Origin: Candidatus Accumulibacter vicinus
Lineage (GTDB): Bacteria; Pseudomonadota; Gammaproteobacteria; Burkholderiales; Rhodocyclaceae
DNA length: 32,328 nucleotides
NCBI GenBank assembly: GCA_002425405.1
Contig: DIME01000049.1
Coordinates: forward strand, 1-32,328
Reading direction: 5' to 3'
The notes beneath the pieces were generated by a model, which worked only from the letters and a program-made list of their open reading frames with translations, was not told where the DNA came from and searched no databases. Each line of letters opens with the position of its first letter. The first letter of the stretch is position 1. The position numbers and the translations under genes were made by a program. Below, in pieces: positions 7,485 through 15,341 of this stretch.

Positions 7485-8774
7485 TCAGGCTGACGACGAC
7501 AGGTTGCGTCTGTTTACGCCGATGTAGATCTGACGTGGTCGCGCGATCTTGTACTCGGGATCACTCAGCATCTCCTCCCACTGTGCCATCCATCCCGCCG
7601 TGCGAGCCAGCGCGATGATGCAGGTGAACATCGAGGCCGGGATACCAAGAGCCTTTTGCACGATGGCCGAGTAGAAGTCCAGATTCGGGTAGAGCTTGTT
7701 CTCGACGAAATAAGGATCTTCGAGCGCGGTTTTCTCGAGGGCCTTGGCCACCTTGAACAGACGGTGATTCTCCAGCCCCAGCTCCTCCAGCAACTCGTTG
7801 CACACTGCGCGCATCACCTTTGTCCTTGGGTCGAAGTTCGTGTAGACAGGGTGACCAAAGCCGGTCTGCAGGAGACTGCTGCCGTCAACACGGGCGAGTG
7901 CGATGAATTCAGCAACCCGAGTGGGGTCGCCGATCGCTTCGAGCATTGCCAGGCAGGCCTCGCTGGCCCCCGCATGCGCTGGGCCTGACAGACAGGCAAT
8001 GGCCGCAGCAACGCAGGCAAACGGGTTGGCGCCCGAGGAACCAGCCATTCGCACCGTCGAGGTTGCTGCATCCTGACCCTGTTCGGCCTGTACGATGAAC
8101 AGCTTGTTGAGTGCGCGCACCATGGCCGGAATCGGTCTGTACGTTTCGCGCGGGGTGCCGAACATCATGTACAGGAAGTTGGCGGTGTAGCCGAGGTCGG
8201 AGCGAGGGTTCATGAACGGTTCGCCGATCGAATACTTGTAAGCCATGGCGACAATCGTCGGCATGCGGGCCACGATGCGATGGAAGCTGAGCTTACGCCG
8301 CTCGGCGTCGGAAAAGTCGGCCGCATCATGATGAAAAGCCGACAGGGCACCGACCACGCCAACCATCAGCGCCATCGGGCGGGCATCCCGACGGAAGCCC
8401 TGATAGAACTTCACCATCTGCTCGTGCACCGATGCTTGCTTCCTGATCGCGGACTCGAAGGATTGTTTCTGCACGGCATTCGGCAGTTCGCCATTTTTCA
8501 GCAGATAAGCCACTTCGAGAAAGTCGCATTGCTCAGCGAGTTGCTCGATCGGGTAGCCGTAATGGAGCAGTTCGCCCCGCTCTCCATCGCAGAAAGTGAT
8601 CTTCGACTTGCAGCCGGCAGTCGACTCGAAGCCCGAATCGTAGGCGAAGTAACCGCTTCTGCCACCCAGCGTGCGAATGTCGAGACACGCCTTGCCTTGT
8701 GTCGGTGCCAGGACTGAAATCGGCAAGGGGGCCTCGCCGCGAATGGTCAAGGTGGCCTTATGTTCGGTGATCAT
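7485..8774 (-). CDS. gltA: Citrate synthase family protein, oxaloacetate-site residues altered
   Basis: A 429-residue homologue of hexameric (type II) bacterial citrate synthase, which condenses acetyl-CoA and oxaloacetate to citrate. Catalytic His267 (GPAH), His308 (FGH) and Asp366 (PNLDFYS) are present, as are Arg317 (FDPR) and Arg391 (LARTAGW). However, the block that normally reads HADHEQN reads QAEQGQD here (229-235), so the oxaloacetate-binding His (second His, E. coli His229) is Gln232; the following GGANEA is AGASEA, and the C-terminal RPRQLYTG-type end is RPRQIYIG followed by an unusual NRRNLSSSA tail. Either the enzyme is a divergent paralogue with another substrate or it is impaired. 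ATG 8774 has AGGAG upstream. It is flanked by the ATP-grasp pair downstream and divergent glnD upstream, not by the sdh genes that often accompany the housekeeping gltA, so the symbol is tentative. Confidence 0.85.
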   Translation of the reverse strand: MITEHKATLTIRGEAPLPISVLAPTQGKACLDIRTLGGRSGYFAYDSGFESTAGCKSKITFCDGERGELLHYGYPIEQLAEQCDFLEVAYLLKNGELPNAVQKQSFESAIRKQASVHEQMVKFYQGFRRDARPMALMVGVVGALSAFHHDAADFSDAERRKLSFHRIVARMPTIVAMAYKYSIGEPFMNPRSDLGYTANFLYMMFGTPRETYRPIPAMVRALNKLFIVQAEQGQDAATSTVRMAGSSGANPFACVAAAIACLSGPAHAGASEACLAMLEAIGDPTRVAEFIALARVDGSSLLQTGFGHPVYTNFDPRTKVMRAVCNELLEELGLENHRLFKVAKALEKTALEDPYFVENKLYPNLDFYSAIVQKALGIPASMFTCIIALARTAGWMAQWEEMLSDPEYKIARPRQIYIGVNRRNLSSSA

Positions 8775-9317
8775 GGTATTTCTCCTCGTCAGGTACTTCA
8801 ATGGCACCATTTCACCCGGTGTTCCGGCTGAACGGGCGCATGCTCCCGTTCAACGCATCCGATGGCATGGTGCACCGCTTTGGGGATGTGTGCGTCAATT
8901 TCGCACCGGCGCCGTGCACACCGCTGTTCGTACCACATTCCCGCCCCTTGCTCGCGCCTGATCCCAGGCGCCCAGGAAGCGCTGTTGCCGGCGCGCAGCC
9001 GCCATCAACGACACCAGCTACCCGATGCGAGCAAGACACATACCAGCCATGATTCTGGTGCGCACGATTCTTGCTTGACTACCGGGTGTCTGCCCGAAGC
9101 GCCACATCCGGTCTCTCGTGGCAGCACTTCGCCGCGCCCGTGGAAGTCACGCGACCGACACCTGCCGGCATCGTTGAATAGGTGGATACAAGATGAAGAC
9201 ATCGATGATTCTCCCCTGGCTGGCGAGCAGAGCCGGCGTCAGCGACCGTCGCGCCGAGGAACTGTGGCGGGTCGCATGTCCCCAGGCGGAAGGGTTCGCC
9301 GGGGAACGAGAGGAACC
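8775..9317. other. Divergent control region between gltA homologue and glnD
   Basis: About 540 nt with no recognised gene. The glnD frame stays open through most of it, but the codons do not resemble GlnD or any family. An inverted repeat TGAACGGG (8829-8836) / CCCGTTCA (8845-8852) with an 8-nt loop lies some 55-78 nt upstream of the citrate synthase start, where a leader or operator could be. A TTGACG (minus strand, near 8893-8898) lacks a partner -10. Promoters for both genes should be here, but none can be fixed by eye. Confidence 0.45.
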
Positions 9318-11888
9318 TTGATCACGCGCTTGAAAGCCCGTCTGCGGGACGGGCAGCGGACGATCCGCGAACGTTTCCTGGCCGGGGGCGACGCCGTCCG
9401 CCTGCTGCACGAACGCTGCCAACTGATCGACGAAGTGCTGTGCGAACTCTGGAGCAACCTCGCCATGCCGGCTTCGCTGGCGTTGATTGCAGTGGGCGGC
9501 TACGGACGCGGCGAACTCTATCCGGCCTCCGACGTCGATCTGTTGATCCTGCTGCCAGAGCCAGCGGACGACGTGCTGACTACCCGGATCGAACAACTGA
9601 TCTGCGTGTTCTGGGACGTCGGGCTGGAAACCGGCCACAGCGTGCGCACCCTCGAGCAGTGTCTGGAGGAAGCTGCCGGCGACATCACGGTGCAGACGGC
9701 GATGATCGAAGCTCGCCTGCTGATCGGGAGTAGCCGCCTGTTTCAGGGCTTAACCGCGCTCATCCGGAGCAGTCTCGACGCACCGGCATTCTTCCAGAGC
9801 AAGCGCATCCAGCAGGAGGACCGGCATCAGCGCTTCAGCGATACCCCTTACAGCCTCGAAGCAAACTGCAAGGAAGGGCCGGGCGGACTGCGCGACCTGC
9901 AGCTCATCCTATGGATTGCACAGGCCGCAGGCTACGGCAGGAACTGGAAAGATCTCGAGCACTGCGGCTTCATCACCGACGAAGAGGAGCAGCTTCTCGC
10001 CACCTGCGAAGCCTTCCTGTGTCGCCTGCGCGTTCACTTGCACCTGCACGCCGGACGCCGCGAAGATCGCCTGCTCTTCGAATACCAGACAGCCCTGGCC
10101 GAACAGCTCGGGTTTACCGCCACGACCGATCTTCGCGGCAGCGAAAAACTGATGCAAAAATACTACCGGACGGCCAAAACGGTCACCCAGATCAACGCGA
10201 TCATCCTGCAGAACATCGGCGCTGCCTTGTTCCCCCCCCCTGAACAGCCGCCGCGACGAATCAACGAACGCTTCCAGAATGCGCATGAGTTTCTCGACGT
10301 GGTCCATGAGGAGGTGTTCAAGCAAACCCCCGGCGCCATCCTTGAGGCCTTTCTATTGCTCCAGAAACATGCCGAGTTGAAGGGCATGAGTGCGCGCACG
10401 CAGCGCGCCCTGTGGCGAGCACGGCAACTGATCGACGAGGATTTTCGCCGCAATCCGGAGCACCGCGCGCTTTTTCTGCAGATTTTCAAGCAGGAGCGTC
10501 GTCTGGTCCAGGAGTTCCGGCGCATGAATCAACTGGGCGTACTGGGCCGCTATCTGCCCTGTTTCGGACGCATCGTCGGACAGATGCAGCATGACCTGTT
10601 CCACGTCTATACCGTTGACCAACACATCCTGCAGGTCATTCGCCGGTTGCGCCGCTTTTCGATGGAAGAGTTCGCACACGAGTATCCTTTCTGCACTCGT
10701 CTGATCAGCGACCTCGGCAATCCCTGGCTCCTCTACATTGCCGCCCTGTTTCACGACATCGCCAAAGGGCGCGGCGGCGACCACTCCGAACTCGGCGCGG
10801 TCGATGCGCGAGAATTCTGCGTACAGCACGGCCTGGCGGCGGAAGATACCGAACTCGTCGTCTGGCTGGTTCGCAAGCATCTGGTGATGTCCCGCGTCGC
10901 GCAGAAACAGGACATCACCGATCCTGGCGTGGTGGCCCAATTCGCCCACATCGTTGGCGACGAACGGCATCTGATTGCGCTCTACCTGCTGACCGTTGCC
11001 GACATCCGCGGCACCAGCCCGAAGGTCTGGAACGCCTGGAAGGGACAACTGCTCGAGCAGCTGTTCAAGGCCACCCAGCGCTTCCTGCAGGCGAGTGACG
11101 ATACGCTGATGAAGCATGGCATGATTGCGCAAAGACAACAGGAAGCACTGCGTCTGATGCGCTTTCTCGCGCTCCCCGAGGCGGCGCATGAGCCCTTGTG
11201 GAATCAGCTCGATACGGTGTATTTCCTGCGTCAGTCGGCCGAGGACATCGCCTGGCACGCGCGCGCCCTGCACGAGCGAATCGCGATGGACCGGCCGCTG
11301 GTTGTGGCCCGCCTGAATCCGCTTGGCGAGGGACTCGAAGTGATGGTCTATACGCACGATCAGGCAGACCTCTTCGTGCGCATGGTCGGCTTCTTCAGCC
11401 GTGCCGGTTACAGCATCGTCGATGCCAAGATTCACACCACGCGGCATGGCTACGCGCTCGACACCTTCATGCTGCTCGATGTCTCCAACCGCGACAGTGA
11501 CCGTGCGATGATCAGCTATCTCGAGCACGAGCTCAGTGACCGGCTGGCTCGCCAGGCCCCGCCGGATGTCCCCGCAAACGGGCGCATCTCGCGGCAGGTG
11601 AAACATTTCCCGATTCAAACGCAGGTGAGCATCCAGCCGCTGGTCAGTCTAGAAGCCGACGAAACCGGCAAATTGTTCGTCCTGACCGTCATTGCCGCCG
11701 ATCGTCCCGGCCTACTGTTTGTCATCGCCAGCGAACTGGCGAAACATCGGGCCAACCTGCACACGGCCAAGATCGCCACGCTTGGCGAGCGGGTCGAGGA
11801 CACTTTTCTGATCAGTGGCGGACATCTCGAGGAAAGCGCCGGCCGTGTCAAACTGGAAACCGATCTGCTGCAGCACCTGCAGGGCTGA
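9318..11888 (+). CDS. glnD: Bifunctional PII uridylyltransferase/uridylyl-removing enzyme
   Basis: Nitrogen-status sensor that adds UMP to PII proteins when glutamine is low and removes it when glutamine is high. The 856-residue product has the expected order: nucleotidyltransferase domain with GGYGRGELYPASDVDLLIL (Gly60 onwards, Asp72 and Asp74 as metal ligands), linker with GPGGLRDLQ, HD hydrolase domain with ALFHDIAKGRGGDHSELG (His479-Asp480), and two C-terminal ACT domains (about 675-745 and 787-856, the second with DRPGLLFVIASELA) that bind glutamine. TTG 9318 is preferred because GAGAGG sits just before it and it gives the usual family length; ATG 9276 in the same frame is an alternative, and the frame is open to 8862 without homology. 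A run of nine C (10232-10240) lies inside the gene. The transglutaminase gene starts 57 nt downstream. Confidence 0.95.
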   Translation: MITRLKARLRDGQRTIRERFLAGGDAVRLLHERCQLIDEVLCELWSNLAMPASLALIAVGGYGRGELYPASDVDLLILLPEPADDVLTTRIEQLICVFWDVGLETGHSVRTLEQCLEEAAGDITVQTAMIEARLLIGSSRLFQGLTALIRSSLDAPAFFQSKRIQQEDRHQRFSDTPYSLEANCKEGPGGLRDLQLILWIAQAAGYGRNWKDLEHCGFITDEEEQLLATCEAFLCRLRVHLHLHAGRREDRLLFEYQTALAEQLGFTATTDLRGSEKLMQKYYRTAKTVTQINAIILQNIGAALFPPPEQPPRRINERFQNAHEFLDVVHEEVFKQTPGAILEAFLLLQKHAELKGMSARTQRALWRARQLIDEDFRRNPEHRALFLQIFKQERRLVQEFRRMNQLGVLGRYLPCFGRIVGQMQHDLFHVYTVDQHILQVIRRLRRFSMEEFAHEYPFCTRLISDLGNPWLLYIAALFHDIAKGRGGDHSELGAVDAREFCVQHGLAAEDTELVVWLVRKHLVMSRVAQKQDITDPGVVAQFAHIVGDERHLIALYLLTVADIRGTSPKVWNAWKGQLLEQLFKATQRFLQASDDTLMKHGMIAQRQQEALRLMRFLALPEAAHEPLWNQLDTVYFLRQSAEDIAWHARALHERIAMDRPLVVARLNPLGEGLEVMVYTHDQADLFVRMVGFFSRAGYSIVDAKIHTTRHGYALDTFMLLDVSNRDSDRAMISYLEHELSDRLARQAPPDVPANGRISRQVKHFPIQTQVSIQPLVSLEADETGKLFVLTVIAADRPGLLFVIASELAKHRANLHTAKIATLGERVEDTFLISGGHLEESAGRVKLETDLLQHLQG
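10232..10240 (+). repeat. C9 homopolymer inside glnD
   Basis: Nine consecutive C following TTGTT, read in frame as Phe-Pro-Pro-Pro, in the linker between nucleotidyltransferase and HD domains. Such tracts are prone to slippage and to sequencing error. The frame is intact here on both sides. Confidence 0.9.
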
Positions 11889-11889
11889 T

Positions 11890-11909
11890 CGGGCCAGGCA
11901 TCCTGCCCG
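11890..11909 (+). terminator. Stem-loop after glnD, weak terminator candidate
   Basis: CGGG-C-CAGG (11890-11898), loop CAT, CCTG-CCCG (11902-11909): an eight-pair stem with one bulged C, starting 2 nt after the glnD stop. It is followed by an AT-rich stretch (TAATTAAAAAATTG) and only later by TTTT, so termination is likely partial. The next gene starts 37 nt further. Confidence 0.35.
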
Positions 11910-11945
11910 TAATTAAAAAATTGACCTTTTGTCCCGGAGCTGACC

Positions 11946-14900
11946 GTGTCCATACATGTTGCCCTCAATCACCTTACACACTATCGCTACGACCGCCCGA
12001 TCAGTTTGTCTCCGCAGGTCGTTCGGCTGCGCCCGGCACCGCATTCGCGCACCCCGATCCTCAGCTACTCGCTGAAGGTCCGTCCCGCACAGCATTTCAT
12101 CAACTGGCAACAGGATCCGCAGGCGAATTACCTGGCGCGTCTGGTCTTCCCGGAGAAAACACGCGAGTTTTGCGTTGAAGTCGATCTGGTGGTCAACCTG
12201 TCGGTGATCAATCCGTTCGATTTCTTTCCTGAACCCTATGCGACGACCTTTCCTTTCCAATACGAAGCGTGGCAACAGGAAGAACTCGAACCCTATCTGC
12301 ACCGTTTGCCGCTGACGCCGCTGCTGCGTAGTTTCCTGGAGACGGTTCCCTCAGAGCCGCGCGCCAGCGTCGATTTTCTGGTCGACCTGAACCGGCAGGT
12401 GCAGCGAGCGGTGGGCTACGTCATCCGTCTCGAGCCCGGTGTGCAGACGCCCGAGGAAACCCTCGAACTGGCGCGGGGCTCCTGCCGTGACTCCGCCTGG
12501 TTACTGGTGCAGGTGCTGCGCCATCTCGGCCTGGCGGCGCGCTTCGTTTCGGGTTACCTGATCCAGCTGGTGCCCGACGTTAAATCGCTGGACGGTCCGT
12601 CGGGAACCGACCATGACTTCACCGACCTGCACGCCTGGTGTGAGGTCTACCTGCCGGGCGCCGGCTGGATCGGCCTCGATCCAACCTCGGGCCTGTTCGC
12701 CGGCGAAGGGCACATTCCGCTGGCGTGCTCGCCGCAACCATCTTCGGCGGCGCCGATCACGGGCTTCACCGAGGCTTGTGAATGCGCGTTCGAGCACCAC
12801 ATGAAAATCGAGCGCGTCTGGGAAGCGCCCAGGGTCACCAAACCCTATGACGAAGCACAATGGTCGGCGATCGAGGCGCTGGGCCATCAGATCGACGCTG
12901 ATCTGGTCAGTGCCGACGTGCGCCTGACGATGGGCGGCGAACCGACTTTCGTCTCGATTGACGACCACGACGGCGCCGAATGGAACATCGACGCGCTCGG
13001 ACCGACCAAACGCCTGCGCGCCGCGGAAATCTTTCAGCGCCTGCGTGCACGGTACGCGCCGCAAGGCTTGCAGCATTTCGGGCAGGGCAAATGGTATCCC
13101 GGCGAACAGTTGCCGCGCTGGTCGCTGAACTGCTTCTGGCGGCGCGATGGCCAGCCGGTATGGAACGACCCGGCGCTGTATGCCGACGAAACCCGCGACT
13201 ACGGCGCCGACGAGGTTCTTGCCGGACGCTTCCTGAACAAGCTCGCCGAGCTGCTGGCGCTCGACCCGAAGCATGTGTTCCCGGCTTGCGAAGATGTGTA
13301 CTACTACCTCTGGCGCGAACATCGCCTGCCGATCAACGTCGACCCCTGCAATGCCCGCCTCGACGACCCGATTGAACGCGACCGCCTGGCGAGGGTTTTT
13401 CGTCAGGGACTCGACAAGGTGGTCGGCCATGTCCTGCCGGTCAAGCGCCGGCCGCAGGGTGGCTGGCAAAGCGGGCCGTGGTTCCTGCGCTCAGGTCGTT
13501 GCTATCTGGTGCCGGGCGATTCGCCGATCGGCTACCGCCTGCCGCTGGACTCGCAACCCTGGGTGGCCAAATCCGACTATCCGTACATTCATTCTCCCGA
13601 TCCGACGCAAAGCTTTTCACCGCTCCCCGACCATGCCGAGATGCAGTCTCGCTATGCGGTCAGCGGCAGCGCGAGCTTGCGCGCCGAAGCCGCCGCGGTC
13701 ACCGGCGAACACTTTTCCGAGCAGGCGCTCGACCGCGCCGCCAGGGATGCCGGCGCGCCGGGAACCCTGGCGCCGGCATTGGTCACGCGTACCTCCTTGT
13801 CGGCGCAAGCGCGCAATGGCGTGCTGTATATCTTCATGCCGCCGACCGAGACGCTCGATGACTACCTCGAACTGGTGACCGCCGTCGAGGCCACGGCCGC
13901 GGCACTGGCTACACCGGTCATCATCGAAGGTTACGAGCCACCTTCGGATCCACGCCTGACCAACTTCCGGGTGACGCCCGATCCCGGGGTGATCGAAGTC
14001 AACATTCAGCCGTCAGCAAGCTGGGATGAACTCGTCGAACGGACGACCCATCTCTATGAAGCCGCGCATCTGTCGCGTCTCTGTACCGAAAAGTTCATGC
14101 TCGACGGCCGCCACACTGGCACCGGCGGTGGCAACCACTTCGTCTTCGGTGGCGCCAGCGTACTCGACTCGCCCTTCCTGCGCCGCCCGGACCTGTTGCG
14201 CAGCCTGATCAGCTACTGGCACAACCACCCCTCGCTGTCGTATCTTTTCTCGGGCCTGTTCATCGGCCCGACCAGCCAGTCGCCGCGTGTCGACGAGGCG
14301 CGCAACGATTCGGTCTATGAACTGGAGATCGCCTTCAGCCAGCTCCCGCAGCCGGCGGCGGCAGGAACGGAGTGCATCGCCCCCTGGCTCATCGACCGCG
14401 TGCTGCGCAATCTGTTGATCGACTCGACGGGCAATACGCACCGCGCAGAGTTCTGCATCGACAAGCTGTACTCTCCCGATGGCCCCACCGGCCGCCTCGG
14501 CCTGCTGGAAATGCGCGCTTTCGAAATGCCCCCGCACGCGCGCATGTCGCTGGCCCAGCAACTGCTGCTGCGGGCGCTGATCGCCCGCTTCTGGCGTACA
14601 CCCTACGCGCCGGAACGACTGGTGCGCTGGGGAACCGAACTGCATGACCGCTTCATGCTGCCGCACTTCGTGCAACAGGATTTCGAGGATGTGCTCAGCG
14701 AATTGCGCGGCGCCGGTTATGCGCTTGAGAGCGCGTGGTTTGCGCCGCATTTCGAGTTCCGTTTCCCGCTGCACGGCCGCATCACGGCGCAGGGCATCGA
14801 GCTGGAACTTCGGCATGCCCTCGAACCCTGGCATGTGATGGGCGAGCAGGGGGCAGTCGGCGCCACCGTGCGCTACGTCGACTCCTCGCTGGAACGGGTG

Positions 14901-15302
14901 CAGCTCAAGGCGAGCGGCATGGCCGGTGATCGTTATGTGATCAGCTGCAACGGCCGCGCCCTGCCGATGCGCTCGACCGGCAAGCCGGGCGAGTTTGTGG
15001 CCGGTGTGCGTTACCGGGCCTGGCATCCGCCATCGGCGCTGCATCCGACGATCGGTGTGCACGCGCCGCTGGTTTTCGACCTCGTCGATACCTGGATGAA
15101 GCGCTCGCTCGGGGGCTGCCAGTATCACGTCGAGCACCCCGGCGGACGCAATCCCGACCGCTACCCGGTCAACGCCAACGAAGCCGAAGGTCGCCGCCTG
15201 GCGCGCTTTACACCCTTTGGCCACACGCCAGGCCCAATCGATGTACCGCCTGCACCAGTCAATACCGGCTTCCCGTTTACGTTAGACTTGCGGCGATCCT
15301 GA
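11946..15302 (+). CDS. Transglutaminase-like protein with DUF2126 domain
   Basis: Large (1118 residue) protein with two parts. The first about 290 residues are a bacterial transglutaminase/protease-like domain: N-terminal beta region with THYRYDRPISLSPQVVRLRP, then the triad Cys180 (ARGSCRDSAW), His229 (DLHAWCEVY) and Asp245 (GLDPTSG). The rest matches the DUF2126-type extension that accompanies this domain in many proteobacteria, with MGGEPTFVSIDD, GKWYPGEQLPRWSL, GGGNHFVFGG and RPDLLRSLISYWHNHPSLSY as conserved blocks. It has no signal peptide, so it should be cytosolic. GTG 11946 has GGAG 6 nt upstream. With the two genes downstream it forms the transglutaminase/ATP-grasp/alpha-E set. The chemistry may be hydrolysis or transfer on amide bonds made by the ATP-grasp partner; this is inference. 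Confidence 0.9.
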   Translation: MSIHVALNHLTHYRYDRPISLSPQVVRLRPAPHSRTPILSYSLKVRPAQHFINWQQDPQANYLARLVFPEKTREFCVEVDLVVNLSVINPFDFFPEPYATTFPFQYEAWQQEELEPYLHRLPLTPLLRSFLETVPSEPRASVDFLVDLNRQVQRAVGYVIRLEPGVQTPEETLELARGSCRDSAWLLVQVLRHLGLAARFVSGYLIQLVPDVKSLDGPSGTDHDFTDLHAWCEVYLPGAGWIGLDPTSGLFAGEGHIPLACSPQPSSAAPITGFTEACECAFEHHMKIERVWEAPRVTKPYDEAQWSAIEALGHQIDADLVSADVRLTMGGEPTFVSIDDHDGAEWNIDALGPTKRLRAAEIFQRLRARYAPQGLQHFGQGKWYPGEQLPRWSLNCFWRRDGQPVWNDPALYADETRDYGADEVLAGRFLNKLAELLALDPKHVFPACEDVYYYLWREHRLPINVDPCNARLDDPIERDRLARVFRQGLDKVVGHVLPVKRRPQGGWQSGPWFLRSGRCYLVPGDSPIGYRLPLDSQPWVAKSDYPYIHSPDPTQSFSPLPDHAEMQSRYAVSGSASLRAEAAAVTGEHFSEQALDRAARDAGAPGTLAPALVTRTSLSAQARNGVLYIFMPPTETLDDYLELVTAVEATAAALATPVIIEGYEPPSDPRLTNFRVTPDPGVIEVNIQPSASWDELVERTTHLYEAAHLSRLCTEKFMLDGRHTGTGGGNHFVFGGASVLDSPFLRRPDLLRSLISYWHNHPSLSYLFSGLFIGPTSQSPRVDEARNDSVYELEIAFSQLPQPAAAGTECIAPWLIDRVLRNLLIDSTGNTHRAEFCIDKLYSPDGPTGRLGLLEMRAFEMPPHARMSLAQQLLLRALIARFWRTPYAPERLVRWGTELHDRFMLPHFVQQDFEDVLSELRGAGYALESAWFAPHFEFRFPLHGRITAQGIELELRHALEPWHVMGEQGAVGATVRYVDSSLERVQLKASGMAGDRYVISCNGRALPMRSTGKPGEFVAGVRYRAWHPPSALHPTIGVHAPLVFDLVDTWMKRSLGGCQYHVEHPGGRNPDRYPVNANEAEGRRLARFTPFGHTPGPIDVPPAPVNTGFPFTLDLRRS

Positions 15303-15311
15303 AACTACCTG

Positions 15312-15340
15312 GCGCAGGAGCCAGCACTCCTGCGCTTTTT
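15312..15340 (+). terminator. Intrinsic terminator or attenuator abutting the next start codon
   Basis: GCGCAGGAG (15312-15320), loop CCAGCA, CTCCTGCGC (15327-15335): a perfect nine-pair GC-rich stem followed directly by TTTTT (15336-15340). The start codon of the ATP-grasp/alpha-E gene is at 15342, one base later. The only AGGAG near that start (15316-15320) lies inside the left arm. The structure could stop transcription after the DUF2126 gene or act as a switch for the genes that follow. Confidence 0.75.
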
Positions 15341-15341
15341 C

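Noticed and set aside
8862..9317. The glnD frame is open for 152 codons upstream of the chosen start
   Set aside because: The translated sequence is low in recognisable features, rich in Ser, Arg, His and Pro, and does not resemble any GlnD N-terminus; GC-rich DNA often stays open by chance.
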